NCBI RefSeq assembly: GCF_001418005.1
Contig: NZ_LIOL01000004.1
Coordinates: forward strand, 310,001 to 374,000
Length of the DNA: 64,000 bases
Direction of reading: 5' to 3'
Origin: Chelatococcus sambhunathii
Lineage (GTDB): Bacteria > Pseudomonadota > Alphaproteobacteria > Rhizobiales > Beijerinckiaceae
Under the pieces are notes generated by a model, which saw only the letters and a list, made by a program, of their open reading frames with translations, made no database searches and was not told the DNA's origin. The stretch's first letter is position 1. Each line of letters opens with the position of its first letter. Below are positions 29,945-41,291 of this stretch, one piece after another. Made by a program: the position numbers and the translations under genes.

Positions 29945-30399
29945 GGTTCCGCGACGCGACCGGGGCGGACCTTGCGGCGATCGTCGCGCTGCTCGCCGAC
30001 GATCCGCTCGGCGCAACGCGCGAGGCACCGGCGGTAGAGCTGCCTTCCGCCTATGCCGAGGCCTTCGCAGCCATCGCCGCGGATGCCAACAACCGCCTGA
30101 TCGTGGCGGATGATGGCGGGGCGGTCGTCGGCTGCCTGCAACTCACCTTCATCCCGGGCCTCACCTATACCGGCGGCTGGCGGGCGCAGATCGAGGGCGT
30201 GCGCATCGCCCAGAGCCAGCGCGGCCGGGGCCTCGGGCGGGCGATGTTCAATTGGGCGATCGAGCAGGCGCGTGCCCGCGGCTGCCGGCTCGTGCAGCTC
30301 ACCACCAACAAGGCGCGGCCGGACGCCCTGCGCTTTTATGAAAGCCTCGGCTTCACCGCCAGCCACGAGGGCATGAAGCTCGACCTCGAGGCCGCCTGA
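29941..30399 (+). CDS. GNAT-family N-acetyltransferase
   Basis: A 152-residue GCN5-type acetyltransferase. The acetyl-CoA loop is IAQSQRGRGLGRAMFNWAIEQAR (Q/RxxGxG/A), and ALRFYESLGFTASHEGMKL is the usual C-terminal strand-helix. Substrate unknown. The ATG overlaps the stop of the hydrolase (ATGA at 29941-29944), so the two are translationally coupled and may act on related compounds. Confidence 0.88.
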   Translation: MRFRDATGADLAAIVALLADDPLGATREAPAVELPSAYAEAFAAIAADANNRLIVADDGGAVVGCLQLTFIPGLTYTGGWRAQIEGVRIAQSQRGRGLGRAMFNWAIEQARARGCRLVQLTTNKARPDALRFYESLGFTASHEGMKLDLEAA

Positions 30400-30480
30400 G
30401 CCGCGCCGCAACGCGGGCCCGTCCGGCCCTGCTCCTTTATCGTCGCGCTGCCCCTAGCCCCGGCCAGGAATGGAGCCAAC

Positions 30481-30668
30481 GCCTCCGCTCGTCATGGCCG
30501 GGCTCGTCCCGGCCATCCACGCCCTTCGGCCCGGCGCAGGCGGCACGGCGTGGATGCCCGCGACGAGCGCGGGCATGACGGCGGGAGTGTGGAAGCCGGC
30601 GTGCTTTCCCATCGTGCTCGCGATGCCGATGGCGAGACAGCTATGCGCCGGGGATGACGTCCCCCGTC
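30481..30668. repeat. 188-bp palindromic repeat unit, copy 1 (REP/BIME-like)
   Basis: The unit contains the hairpin ATGGCCGGG-N5-CCCGGCCAT (30494-30516), then ATGCCCGCG-N5-CGCGGGCAT (30554-30576), joined by the complementary pair CATCCACGCC (30514-30523) and GGCGTGGATG (30547-30556). The whole can fold as a compound cruciform. This is the mosaic-palindrome pattern seen in many alphaproteobacterial genomes. It fills the purD-side to hisS interval with copy 2. Confidence 0.85.
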
Positions 30669-30856
30669 GCCTCCGCTCGTCATGGCCGGGCTTGTCCCGG
30701 CCATCCACGCCCTTTGGCCCGGCGCAGGCGGCACGGCGTGGATGCCCGCGACGAGCGCGGGCATGACGGCGGGAGCGCGGGGGCCGGCGCGCTTTCCCAT
30801 CGTGCTCGCAGTGCCGATGGCGAGACAGCTATGCGCCGGGGATGACATCCCCCGTT
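30669..30856. repeat. 188-bp palindromic repeat unit, copy 2 (tandem)
   Basis: A near-identical tandem copy, offset by 188 bases from copy 1, including the non-palindromic ~95-base spacer that starts after the hairpins. Differences are scattered single bases, for example loop CTCGT in copy 1 and CTTGT in copy 2. A third truncated start (CCCCCGTTGCCTGCG) follows at about 30849. It ends some 40 bases before hisS. Confidence 0.85.
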
Positions 30857-30903
30857 GCCTGCGCTAGGACGCGGGGCAACGTCAGAAGGTTCGCTTTTCC
30901 GCC

Positions 30904-32406
30904 ATGTCCGACAAGCCGAAGACCAGCAACAAGCTCCTCGCGCGCCTGCCGCGCGGCCTCGTCGACCGTGCGCCGGGTGACATCGCCGCGACCGACCGGA
31001 TGCTCGCCGCCATCCGCGAGACCTACGAGCTCTACGGCTTCGAGGCGGTGGAGACGCCGCTGATCGAATATACCGACGCGCTCGGCAAGTTCCTGCCCGA
31101 CCAGGACCGGCCGAACGAGGGCGTCTTCTCCTTCCTCGACGACGACGAGCAGTGGCTCAGCCTGCGCTACGACCTCACGGCGCCGCTCGCCCGCTATGTC
31201 GCCGAGAACTTCGACACGCTCGCCAAGCCCTATCGCAGCTATCGCTGCGGCTGGGTGTTCCGCAACGAGAAGCCCGGCCCCGGCCGCTTCCGCCAGTTCA
31301 TGCAGTTCGACGCCGACACCGTCGGCACGGCGAGCGTCGCGGCGGATGCCGAGATCGCCATGATGATGGCCGATACGCTGGAGAAGGTCGGCATCGGGCG
31401 CGGCGACTATGTCGTCAAGATCAACAACCGCAAGGTGCTCGACGGGGTGCTGACGGCCATCGGCCTTGCCGGCGAGGAGAATGCCGGCAAGCGCCTCGGC
31501 GTGCTGCGCGCCATCGACAAGCTCGACAAGTTCGGGCCGGAGGGCGTGCGCCTGCTGCTGGGCGAAGGCCGGCGCGACGAGAGCGGCGATTTCACCAAGG
31601 GCGCCGGCCTCGAGACCGCAGCCATCGAGCGCGTCATCGCCTTCACGGCCGCCAAGGGCGCCGATGCGGCGGCGACCATCGCCAATCTCGCTGCCGTCGT
31701 CGGCGATACCGCGCAGGGCAACGAGGGCGTCGCCGAGCTCGAGCAGATCGGCGCGCTCGTCGCTGCCGCGGGCTATGACGACGGGCGCGTCGTCATCGAC
31801 CCCGCCGTCGTTCGCGGGCTCGAATATTACACCGGCCCGGTCTTCGAAGCCGAGCTCACCTTCGACGTGCCCAACGAGAAGGGCGAGGTCGTTCGCTTCG
31901 GCTCCGTCGGCGGCGGCGGGCGCTACGACGGGCTCGTCTCACGCTTCCGCGGCGAGCCGGTGCCCGCCACGGGCTTCTCCATCGGCGTCTCGCGCCTGTT
32001 CGCGGCGCTGAAGGCGATCAAGAGCCCGCTCGTCACGGATGCCGCGGGCGCCGGTCCGGTGGTCGTGCTCGTCATGGACCGCGACGAGATCGGCCACTAC
32101 CAGCGCATGGTCGCGGCGCTGCGCCAGGCCGGCATCCGGGCCGAGCTCTATCTCGGCACCTCGGGCATGAAGGCGCAGATGAAATATGCCGACAGGCGCG
32201 CCAGCCCCTGCGTCGTCATCCAGGGCTCCAACGAGCGCGCAGCCGGCGAGGTCACCATCAAGGACCTCGCCCTTGGCGCCGAGCGCGCCGGCCTCGGCAA
32301 GGACCGCGACGACTACCTGCAGAAACAGGCCGAGGCCCAGTTCTCCGTCAAGGAGGCGGAACTGGTCGATGCCGTCAAGCGCGTGCTGGCACGGCGGACA
32401 GCGTGA
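30904..32406 (+). CDS. hisS: Histidine-tRNA ligase
   Basis: A 500-residue class II aminoacyl-tRNA synthetase. Motif 2 is in [29 protein letters not shown], the histidine-specific block is [13 protein letters not shown], and motif 3 is near [14 protein letters not shown]; the anticodon-binding domain is at the C-terminus. The motif 2 block differs from the common bacterial form and matches the divergent HisRS of many Rhizobiales, which goes with a tRNA-His that lacks the extra G at -1. It is longer than the usual ~420 residues. hisZ and hisG follow. Confidence 0.95.
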   Translation: MSDKPKTSNKLLARLPRGLVDRAPGDIAATDRMLAAIRETYELYGFEAVETPLIEYTDALGKFLPDQDRPNEGVFSFLDDDEQWLSLRYDLTAPLARYVAENFDTLAKPYRSYRCGWVFRNEKPGPGRFRQFMQFDADTVGTASVAADAEIAMMMADTLEKVGIGRGDYVVKINNRKVLDGVLTAIGLAGEENAGKRLGVLRAIDKLDKFGPEGVRLLLGEGRRDESGDFTKGAGLETAAIERVIAFTAAKGADAAATIANLAAVVGDTAQGNEGVAELEQIGALVAAAGYDDGRVVIDPAVVRGLEYYTGPVFEAELTFDVPNEKGEVVRFGSVGGGGRYDGLVSRFRGEPVPATGFSIGVSRLFAALKAIKSPLVTDAAGAGPVVVLVMDRDEIGHYQRMVAALRQAGIRAELYLGTSGMKAQMKYADRRASPCVVIQGSNERAAGEVTIKDLALGAERAGLGKDRDDYLQKQAEAQFSVKEAELVDAVKRVLARRTA

Positions 32407-32506
32407 GGCGGTTGCCGCCCTATCCTTCCGTTCACCCTTCAGCGCGAAAGCGGTCGCATCCGGCCCGCGCGCTTGCTAAAGACCCTGCCTGACAGGCAGG
32501 AAGGCC

Positions 32507-33631
32507 ATGGTGACGACGACGCATTCGCGCGCGATGGCGCGCACCGACGAACTGATGGGGCTTTTCGCGCGCGAGGGCTATCAGCGCCTCGAGCCGCCCG
32601 TGCTGCAGCCCGTCGACGTGTTCCTCGAGCTCTTGGGCGAGGACCTGCGCCGCCGCCTGTTCCTGACGCAGGATGCGGCCGGCAGCGAGCTGTGCCTCAG
32701 GCCCGACTACACCATTCCCGTCAGCCGGGCCTATCTCGCCTCCCCCGCCGCCGGCAGTGCGGCGAGCCTTAGCTATCACGGCCCCGTCTTCCGCCAGCGG
32801 GCCGGCGAGATCGGCGAGATTGCGCAGGCCGGCATCGAGAATTTCGGCCGTACCGACCGCGAGGCGGCCGATGCCGAGGTGCTGGCGCTGGCCATGGAGG
32901 CGGCCGGGCTCTTCGGCCTTGCGGCGCCGGTCGTGCGCCTCGGCGACATGGGCCTGCTCGCGGCCGTGCTCGATGCCCTGAGGCTCGCGCCCGCGACGCG
33001 GCGCCGGGTGCTGCGCGCCATCACCCAGGGCGAGCCGGTCGATGCACCGAAAACCGCGGCGAACGGCAACGGCAACGACGACCATGCGGGCCTCCTCGCG
33101 GCCATCGCCGGGCAGGACGCCAAGGCGGCGCGGGCCTTCGTCGAGGACGTGCTGGCGATCGCTGGCATCAGCAAGGTCGGCGGGCGCACGGCCGGCGAGA
33201 TCGCCGAGCGCTTCCTCGCCCGCGCCCAGGCGCGCGCAGGCGAGCTATCGGCCGAGGCGCATGCGACGCTCGAACGCTTCCTCGCCGTCGAGGGCGACCC
33301 CGACAGCGCGGCCGCGACGCTGCGCGCCCTGGCGCGGGACACGAACCTCGCCATCGATGCCGCCATCGACACCTTCGAGGCGCGCACCGGCTTCATGGCC
33401 GCGCGCGGCATCGACGTCACGCGCCTCGCCTTCGCGGCAAATTTCGCGCGCAACCTCGACTACTACACTGGCTTCATCTTCGAGCTGCACGACCCGGCGC
33501 GGCCGGAGGAAAAGCCCATCGTCGGCGGCGGCCGCTACGACAACCTCCTGTCGCAGCTCGGGGCTGCCGAAACGATTCCGGCCGTCGGCTGCTCCATCTG
33601 GATCGAGCGCATCAACGGAGCCGCATCATGA
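32507..33631 (+). CDS. hisZ: ATP phosphoribosyltransferase regulatory subunit
   Basis: A 374-residue HisRS paralogue that lacks aminoacylation function and serves as regulatory partner of HisG in the first step of histidine synthesis. HisRS-like marks remain ([55 protein letters not shown]), but the anticodon-binding domain is absent. A good AGGAAGG ribosome site precedes the ATG, and the stop overlaps the hisG start by four bases. Confidence 0.93.
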   Translation: MVTTTHSRAMARTDELMGLFAREGYQRLEPPVLQPVDVFLELLGEDLRRRLFLTQDAAGSELCLRPDYTIPVSRAYLASPAAGSAASLSYHGPVFRQRAGEIGEIAQAGIENFGRTDREAADAEVLALAMEAAGLFGLAAPVVRLGDMGLLAAVLDALRLAPATRRRVLRAITQGEPVDAPKTAANGNGNDDHAGLLAAIAGQDAKAARAFVEDVLAIAGISKVGGRTAGEIAERFLARAQARAGELSAEAHATLERFLAVEGDPDSAAATLRALARDTNLAIDAAIDTFEARTGFMAARGIDVTRLAFAANFARNLDYYTGFIFELHDPARPEEKPIVGGGRYDNLLSQLGAAETIPAVGCSIWIERINGAAS

Positions 33632-34605
33632 GCGACACCCCGCTCGTCCTCGCCGTGCCGTCGAAGGGCCGGCTGCAGGAGAACGCCGCCCGCTTCTTTT
33701 CCCGCGCTGGTCTTGAGGTGGTGCAGTCGCGCGGCGCGCGCGACTACCGCGGGCGCCTCGCCGGCGTGGCGGGCGTCGAGATCGCCTTTCTCTCCGCCTC
33801 CGACATCGTCGCACAGCTCGCCTCGGGCGGCGCCCATCTCGGCGTGACGGGCGAGGACCTGGTGCGCGAGGAGATCCACGACGCGGAAGAGGCGGTCGAA
33901 CTCCTGGCGCCGCTCGGCTTCGGCCATGCCAATGTGGTCGTCGCCGCGCCGCAGGCCTGGATCGACGTGCGCACCATGGCCGATCTCGACGATGTCGCCG
34001 CCGACATGCGCGTGCGCCACGGCCGCAAGATGCGCGTCGCCACCAAATACATCAATCTGACGCGCCAGTTCTTCGCCGGCCACGGCATCGCCGATTACCG
34101 CATCGTCGAGAGCCTCGGCGCGACGGAGGGGGCACCCGCGACAGGCGCGGCCGAGATCATCGTCGACATTACGACGACGGGCGCAACACTCGCCGCCAAC
34201 GCGCTCAAGGTCCTCGACGACGGCATCATCCTGCGCTCGGAGGCGAATCTCGTCGCCTCGCTCAGGGCACCCTGGAGCGAGACGGCCCGCGCCGCCGCGC
34301 GCACCATCCTCACCCGCATCGCGGCGGAGGAGGAGGCGCGCACGATGCGGGAGCTGACGGCGCGGGTGGGGACGCTCGATGCGGCACTGGAGCGCGAGAT
34401 CATCGAGGGGCACGGCGGCCGTCTGCCCTTCGGGGGCCCGGACGAGCGTGGGCTCCTCACCGTGCACTGCCCGACCGACCGGGTCTTCGCGCTCGCCGCC
34501 CTGCTGACGGACAACGGCGCCGAGCCGGTTACGGTGCGTGCGCTCGACTATGTCTTCCGCGCCAGCAACGCGCTAAGCGAGCGGCTGTTCACGCGCCTTG
34601 GCTAG
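33628..34605 (+). CDS. hisG: ATP phosphoribosyltransferase catalytic subunit
   Basis: A 325-residue enzyme that joins ATP and PRPP, the first and feedback-controlled step of histidine synthesis. [23 protein letters not shown] opens the protein; the PRPP-binding loop is [26 protein letters not shown]. It has about 100 residues more than the short, HisZ-dependent HisG of ~220, with a C-terminal extension ([22 protein letters not shown] onward). It is coupled to hisZ by ATGA overlap. Confidence 0.93.
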   Translation: MSDTPLVLAVPSKGRLQENAARFFSRAGLEVVQSRGARDYRGRLAGVAGVEIAFLSASDIVAQLASGGAHLGVTGEDLVREEIHDAEEAVELLAPLGFGHANVVVAAPQAWIDVRTMADLDDVAADMRVRHGRKMRVATKYINLTRQFFAGHGIADYRIVESLGATEGAPATGAAEIIVDITTTGATLAANALKVLDDGIILRSEANLVASLRAPWSETARAAARTILTRIAAEEEARTMRELTARVGTLDAALEREIIEGHGGRLPFGGPDERGLLTVHCPTDRVFALAALLTDNGAEPVTVRALDYVFRASNALSERLFTRLG

Positions 34606-34773
34606 TGGCGCAGCCGCCACGCCTTTGCCATCAACGCGCATAGATTGGTTGGGTGACACCGGCCATTGCAGGTGCCCCGCGCCGCGTTTATGGTCGCGCC
34701 GATCCATGGATCGTCGGCTCGATGACGGTGCCCGCGAAAGGGCGCCGCATCATACCGGTGAGGGGGAGAGCAA

Positions 34774-35265
34774 GTGTTGTCTCGTTCGTCCGTTCGTTTC
34801 TGCGTGCTCGGCGCAATCGCGCTCGCCATGGCCGCTCCCGCGCTCGCGCAGACGCGGTCCGGCCAGCCGAACAATGCGGCCCAGGCGGCGCGCGAGAAGG
34901 AGCGGCAGACCAACGTGCCGCAGCAGGCCGAGAAGCAGTTCCCCGTCGGCACGAGCTGGGTGGCCATCAGCCTCAACGACAAGCCCTATTCCGGCGACCG
35001 GCCCGGCTTCGCCCTCGATGCCCAGTATCGCGCCCGCGGCTTTGGCATGTGCAACACCTATTCGGCCACGGCCTATCCGCTGCGCGACCAGGGCTTCGCC
35101 GTCGGCCCGCTGGCCATGACGAAGAAGGATTGCGGCAAGCAGGTGATGGCCGCCGAGCGCGCCTTCCTCGTCGCCCTGCGCACGGCGCGCAAGTGGGACC
35201 TCGTCAACGGCCAACTGGTGCTGACCGGCGAGAGCGGCACGCTGCGCTTCGAGCGGGTGCTCTGA
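34774..35265 (+). CDS. META-domain exported protein (HslJ-like)
   Basis: A 163-residue protein with a signal peptide (LGAIALAMAAPALAQ) and a META/HslJ domain: TSWVAISLNDKPY, FGMCNTYSATAYPLRDQGFAVGPLAMTKKDCGKQVMAAERAFLVAL, and the C-terminal LTGESGTLRFERV. The two cysteines may form a disulfide. HslJ-type proteins are linked to heat or novobiocin stress; the mechanism is unknown. The start is GTG with AGGGGGAG five to six bases upstream. Confidence 0.8.
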   Translation: MLSRSSVRFCVLGAIALAMAAPALAQTRSGQPNNAAQAAREKERQTNVPQQAEKQFPVGTSWVAISLNDKPYSGDRPGFALDAQYRARGFGMCNTYSATAYPLRDQGFAVGPLAMTKKDCGKQVMAAERAFLVALRTARKWDLVNGQLVLTGESGTLRFERVL

Positions 35266-35484
35266 GCGGCATCGGATGCGCTGGAGGCAACGGTGGCGCC
35301 GAAGAGGAATACCAGTCGCCGCTTCCCGGCATGATCGAAAGAAGGGCGACACGCCGGCGGCGGAAGCGAGCGTGAGGCATGGAGGCCCCCGGCACGGGTG
35401 AGGACGACGAGGCATGCCGAATCGCGGCTGCGCTTCATGCAACTGTCCGCGTCGGCTCGTGCCGGTGCACCCTTCCCGGACCGA

Positions 35485-37629
35485 TCAGCCGACGGGCACC
35501 GGTTCACGCGCGAGATCGACCGGCCGCGCCACACCATCGTCCATCGGTTGCAGATCGATACGCCGGTCATGGAAGGCGGCAAGTGTCGAGCGATGGCCAA
35601 TGGAGACGATCGTGGTGTCCGGCAGGGCCGCCGCAATCGCCTCGTAGAGGACCCGCTCGCTCTTCTCGTCGAGCGCCGAGGAGGCTTCGTCGAGGAGCAA
35701 CCAGTCCGGCTTTGCGAGCAGCGCCCGCGCGATGGCGAGACGCTGCTGCTCGCCGCCCGACAGACGCTGCCCCCAGTTGTCGTCATCGTCCAGCCGGTTC
35801 ACCAGCGCCGGCAGGCCGACGGCGATCAGGACCGCCCTGATGGCCGCGTCGTCATAGGCCCCGGCCACGGCCGGATAGGAGATGGCGGCACGCAGGTTGC
35901 CCTGCGGGATGTAAGGCCGCTGCGGCAACAGCATGACGCTGCGCCCCTCGGGCACGTCGACCTCGCCCGAGCCGTAGGGCCAGATGCCGGCGAGCGCGCG
36001 GAACAGTGTCGACTTGCCGGAACCCGACGGCCCGTTGACCAGCACCGGCTCCCCGGCCCTGAGGTCGAGCCGGTCGATCTCCACGATCCTGACGCCGTGC
36101 GGCAGGTCGACCCTGAGGTCGCGGATCACCAGCGCATTCTCCGGCGCGGTCTTGCGCTCGATGTGAGGCGGCACGGTGCCGATCACTTCGGCGCGGCCCA
36201 TGGCATCCTCGAAGGTCACCAGACGGTCGATCGTCGCCTTATAGGCGGCAAGGGTCGTATAGGCCGAGATGAAGAAGGAGAGCGAGGCATTGACCTGGCC
36301 GAAAGCCTGCGCGCCCTGTTGCAGCTGCCCGAGCGTAATGCGATCGAGGAAGAAATACGGCCCCATGAAGAGATAGGGGAAGGCGACGCTCATCTGCTGC
36401 CACGAGAAGCGGAAGCCCTCGATCTTGAGGCGGCGTTTGAGGATGTCGATGACATTGGTGATGACCTGCGCGAAGCCGCCGCGCAGGTTCGCCTTCTCGG
36501 CATCGGCGCCGCGCAGCAGCGCGACCTGCTCGCCATATTCACGCAGGCGCGCCAGCGAGAAGCGGAAATTCGCCTCGAACTTTTCCTGCAGGAAGTCGAG
36601 CCGGATGAGCGGCCGGCCAATGAGATGCGTCAGGATGGTGCCGACGAGAGAATAGGCGACGGCGACCCACACGAGAAGGCCGGGAATGACGACGGCAGTG
36701 CCCGGGAAGGTGAAACCCTCGGAGAGGCCCCACAGCAGCACCGTGAACGAGACCAGCGTGGCGAGTTGCGCCATCATCTGCGTTGACAGGGTCATGGTGC
36801 TCGAGATGAAGGCGGCGACGTCGACCGAGATGCGCTGGTCAGGGTTGTCCGCGTTCTGCCCGGCGACCCCCATCTTGTAGTGCGTCGAGCGGTCGAGCCA
36901 GCGCGAGAAATAGCTCTCCGTCAACCATTGCCGCCAGCGGATGCGGAAGATCGTGTCGATGGTGAAATCGAGCAGCTGGAAGATGATCCAGAACACCAGC
37001 AGCGGGATGAACACCCACCAGATCTGATACCAGAAGGCGTCCGCATTCTTGTTCTGGAGCGCGTCGAACAGGTCGCGGTACCAGAGGTTGAACTTGATGT
37101 TGAGGCCAACCTGCACAAAGTTCGTGGCGATGATGGCGGCGACCATCGCGACCGCCGCCCGCCCTTCGGAGCGGAAGAGCCGGCCGAACCAGCTGAAGTT
37201 CTCTTCGCCGCTGCGGATGGAATAGAAGTAGGGGTCGGCAAGGTTCGTGATCGTGCGCACGACCGGGATAAACGAGACGCCGAAGACGAGACCCGCGAAG
37301 CAGACGGAAGCGGTGGCCATGAAGGCCGGCGGCACGAGCGCCGCCAGCGTCTGCGGCACGAGGCCGTAGCTGGCGAGTGTGTTGGCCGCCGCGATCAGCA
37401 GATAGCCGAGCGCATACATGCCCATGAAGATGCGCAGGAAGATCGAGATGTCGCGCGCCAGCCACAGGATGGCCGCGAGCACGAAACCGCTGACCGGCAC
37501 GAAGAGCGGCAGGGCGTTCGCCTGCCCCTGCGACAGCGCCAGAAAGGCTGCGGACGCGGCCGCAACGACAATGGCTATGAGCTTCATGAAGTCCGCTTGT
37601 CCCGCCAGAAGGGCCGGCACCGCCGGCAT
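35485..37629 (-). CDS. ABC transporter, fused SbmA/BacA-like membrane domain and ATPase
   Basis: A 714-residue half-transporter of the ABC_membrane_2 (YddA/BacA/ABCD-like) type. After two extra N-terminal helices comes the membrane domain (about residues 150-480: FNLWYRDLFDALQNKNADAFW, WRQWLTESYFSRWLDRSTHYKM, NADNPDQRISVDV, the family hallmark). The ATPase has Walker A NGPSGSGKSTLFRAL, signature LSGGEQQRLAIARALL, and Walker B LLLDEASSALDE. Related proteins move peptides, fatty acids or cobalamin; the substrate is unknown. The ATG at 37627-37629 is preferred; another at 37587 is possible. Confidence 0.88.
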   Translation of the reverse strand: MPAVPALLAGQADFMKLIAIVVAAASAAFLALSQGQANALPLFVPVSGFVLAAILWLARDISIFLRIFMGMYALGYLLIAAANTLASYGLVPQTLAALVPPAFMATASVCFAGLVFGVSFIPVVRTITNLADPYFYSIRSGEENFSWFGRLFRSEGRAAVAMVAAIIATNFVQVGLNIKFNLWYRDLFDALQNKNADAFWYQIWWVFIPLLVFWIIFQLLDFTIDTIFRIRWRQWLTESYFSRWLDRSTHYKMGVAGQNADNPDQRISVDVAAFISSTMTLSTQMMAQLATLVSFTVLLWGLSEGFTFPGTAVVIPGLLVWVAVAYSLVGTILTHLIGRPLIRLDFLQEKFEANFRFSLARLREYGEQVALLRGADAEKANLRGGFAQVITNVIDILKRRLKIEGFRFSWQQMSVAFPYLFMGPYFFLDRITLGQLQQGAQAFGQVNASLSFFISAYTTLAAYKATIDRLVTFEDAMGRAEVIGTVPPHIERKTAPENALVIRDLRVDLPHGVRIVEIDRLDLRAGEPVLVNGPSGSGKSTLFRALAGIWPYGSGEVDVPEGRSVMLLPQRPYIPQGNLRAAISYPAVAGAYDDAAIRAVLIAVGLPALVNRLDDDDNWGQRLSGGEQQRLAIARALLAKPDWLLLDEASSALDEKSERVLYEAIAAALPDTTIVSIGHRSTLAAFHDRRIDLQPMDDGVARPVDLAREPVPVG

Positions 37630-37757
37630 CCGAAATCCGCCTCGTCTCCTACAGGAATTCGACAGGCGCTGCACCTAACGCTTTTGTAAAGCGGCAGAAA
37701 GACGGCGGAAACAGGTACAGGGATCGCCGGCGGAATCGCCCCTTAGCGCCTGGCCAA

Positions 37758-37790
37758 CGAAAAAGGGCCCGGCGGCGATGCCGGGCCCTT
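37758..37790 (-). terminator. Rho-independent terminator of groESL
   Basis: On the minus strand an 11-bp stem, AAGGGCCCGGC-N6-GCCGGGCCCTT, is followed by a run of T. It lies about 100 bases after the groEL stop, past the duplicated groEL tail. Confidence 0.85.
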
Positions 37791-37804
37791 CCGTCTCTGG
37801 CCGA

Positions 37805-37832
37805 ATGGACTTCCTCAGAAGTCCATGCCGCC
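37805..37832 (-). repeat. Duplicate of the groEL 3' end, distal copy (28 bp)
   Basis: An exact copy of the 28 bases that span the last groEL codons, the stop and 9-12 bases beyond (the other copy is 37880-37907). It lies 75 bases downstream in the transcript and includes the same hairpin ATGGACTTC-N4-GAAGTCCAT. Between the copies is another perfect 9-bp hairpin, CTTCGGCCG-N7-CGGCCGAAG. Confidence 0.85.
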
Positions 37833-37879
37833 ACTTCGGCCGATCCAGTCGGCCGAAGCACTTGCCTCAGCTTGGGCGG

Positions 37880-39858
<1,979 letters not shown>

Positions 39859-39911
39859 GAGACGTGTCCTCTCAAAGAAAGCAGCGGAACGCGCTGATCA
39901 TGCGGGGCCTG

Positions 39912-39938
39912 TTAGCACTCGACAGAAGCGAGTGCCAA
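39912..39938 (-). promoter_or_regulatory. CIRCE operator (HrcA binding site)
   Basis: TTAGCACTC-N9-GAGTGCCAA, one mismatch from the CIRCE consensus inverted repeat, 54 bases upstream of the groES start. HrcA, not in this window, is expected to repress groESL through it. Confidence 0.93.
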
Positions 39939-39949
39939 GGCTCGGGCGG

Positions 39950-39977
39950 AGATAGGCAGGCGGCGCTGGAGAGTCAA
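39950..39977 (-). promoter_or_regulatory. groESL promoter
   Basis: On the coding (minus) strand CCTTGACT and CCTATCT are spaced with 16 bases between TTGACT (39972-39977) and CTATCT (39950-39955), just upstream of CIRCE. The boxes suit sigma-70 and also resemble RpoH-type CTTGA/CCTAT elements, so dual heat control is possible. Confidence 0.6.
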
Positions 39978-40321
39978 GGCACGGTCGCGACAAATTCGCC
40001 GTCACGCTGCACGCTGCCTTCGCGCGGGCGGCCTCTCAGCCGGGATGGTTAACGGGCCGGCACCGCCGGCGCCACCATGCCGGGCATCGGCGGCTCTGCC
40101 CGCCTCGCTGCGCGCATGATCACGCGCCGACACGCCAAGAGCGGGACCTCCTCACGAAGGCCCCGCCCTTTTCTGCGACGCACCATGATATCCTGCAGGG
40201 CGGCGAGTGAGAGCATTGCCCCGCGATTGCGGATGGGCGCGGCGCCAGTCGCGGCGAACCGGGGGCGAGACCGCTTGCGCGCATCCCTGCCACGAGGACA
40301 GCGCCCTCGTGCCGGCATGTA
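39978..40321. other. 344-base interval without a convincing gene
   Basis: A minus-strand frame at 40049-40216 (54 residues, Arg-rich) or to 40318 (89 residues) follows the small gene at 40322 but has no good ribosome site and resembles no family. Nothing else was recognised. Confidence 0.4.
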
Positions 40322-40624
40322 CTATCCGCGATCCCGCGGCGGATCGTTCATCAGCTGGGCCAATTGGTTCATCAGGTGGTCCAGCCGCGCCATCTGCTGC
40401 CCCTGCAGCGCCGGCTGGCCCGCCATGTCACGCAGCAGCCACGCCATTTCCCCGGCCAGCCGCGCGATCGCAGCCTCCTGCGCCCCCTGCCGCCCTGCGA
40501 GCATCCTCGTCAGCTGCCCGACCTGCTCCCTCGCAAGCTGTATGACATCCGGAAGATCGCCGCCGCCGTGCTCATTCCATTGATCCGTCGATCGGTCGGC
40601 AGATCCCGAAAGCATGTCCACCAT
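40322..40624 (-). CDS. Small Gln/Leu-rich helical protein, unrecognised
   Basis: A 100-residue protein without signal peptide or cysteine. From about residue 28 it is one long predicted amphipathic helix with many Gln, Leu, Ala and Met (IQLAREQVGQLTRMLAGRQ, LDHLMNQLAQLMND) and heptad-like spacing, so a coiled coil is likely. ATG at 40622-40624 with GAGGAA seven bases upstream supports translation. It is third in a row of three small same-strand genes (41456 to 40322). No family recognised. Confidence 0.55.
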   Translation of the reverse strand: MVDMLSGSADRSTDQWNEHGGGDLPDVIQLAREQVGQLTRMLAGRQGAQEAAIARLAGEMAWLLRDMAGQPALQGQQMARLDHLMNQLAQLMNDPPRDRG

Positions 40625-40712
40625 GACGCGGTTCCTCAAGCGTGATGGGCAGCCGGCCGCACCGGCCGGGCATATGGCACCGTGGCTGGCGCGGCCGGGC
40701 AGGCCCGAGCGT

Positions 40713-40994
40713 TCAGAACGCTCCGGATGTCCCCGACAGCCCGAAATAGGCCGTCAGTCCGGTCAGCCTGAGATCGCCGTAGCCTTGATCGTTGCCGCAG
40801 CACGGCGGCTGCTTCTGGCCCTGGCCGTTGCCGCAGCACGGCGACTGGCCCTGCCCCAGGAACTGCTGCAGCTGTTGCAGCAGCTTGACCAGCTGCATCA
40901 TCTGCTGCAGCTGTTTCAGGGTACCCATGAAATCATTCTGGCCAATATTGCCGATAAAGCTGCCCTGACCGTTGGGCTGGATTCTGTATGACAT
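40713..40994 (-). CDS. Small Gln-rich protein with duplicated CCGN motif, unrecognised
   Basis: A 93-residue protein: a polar N-terminus (SYRIQPNGQGSFIGNIGQND), a Gln/Leu helix (LKQLQQMMQLVKLLQQLQQFL), then two repeats with paired cysteines (SPCCGNGQGQ and PPCCGNDQGY) and a Gly/Leu tail. The cysteine pairs could bind metal or form disulfides. There is no signal peptide. ATG at 40992-40994 follows GGTGAGG at good spacing. No family recognised. Codons CAG/CAA/TGC are frequent, unlike the Ala/Arg-rich neighbours. Confidence 0.6.
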   Translation of the reverse strand: MSYRIQPNGQGSFIGNIGQNDFMGTLKQLQQMMQLVKLLQQLQQFLGQGQSPCCGNGQGQKQPPCCGNDQGYGDLRLTGLTAYFGLSGTSGAF

Positions 40995-41166
40995 TCTGAA
41001 CCTCACCGATAGATCGATCATATTCCGCCCGGTAACGGGCAAGCACCTGCACCTGAAAAGCACGCGCTGATCCGCGCTCATCCGCCCGATGCAACGGCCG
41101 CGGCATGCGGCCCTGTGCGATCGGCAACGAGGATTCGGCAGCGCCGCCGGTCTGCAGCGCTCCTCA

Positions 41167-41197
41167 CCCGGAGCCGGGGACAATCCGCGGCTCCGGG
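41167..41197. terminator. Hairpin between small genes
   Basis: A perfect 10-bp inverted repeat (CCCGGAGCCG and CGGCTCCGGG, 11-base loop) in the 297-base gap between two small minus-strand genes. It could end or attenuate transcription from 41456. No T-tract. Confidence 0.35.
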
Positions 41198-41291
41198 GGA
41201 GTCGTCGCGACATGTTACGACAGGGTGACGCAGCTGATCCGGGCCGAAACGTCGGTCACGATCCGAACCAATTCACCATCACGGCACGATG

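Noticed and set aside
30454..30860. Open frames on both strands within the 188-bp repeats that look like conserved small proteins (MAGLVPAIHA-type).
   Set aside because: They are translations of the palindromic repeat itself; such frames are often mis-annotated in alphaproteobacterial genomes.
40049..40318. Possible 54- or 89-residue Arg-rich protein downstream of the small Gln-rich genes.
   Set aside because: No good ribosome site and no recognisable pattern; noted as an interval only.
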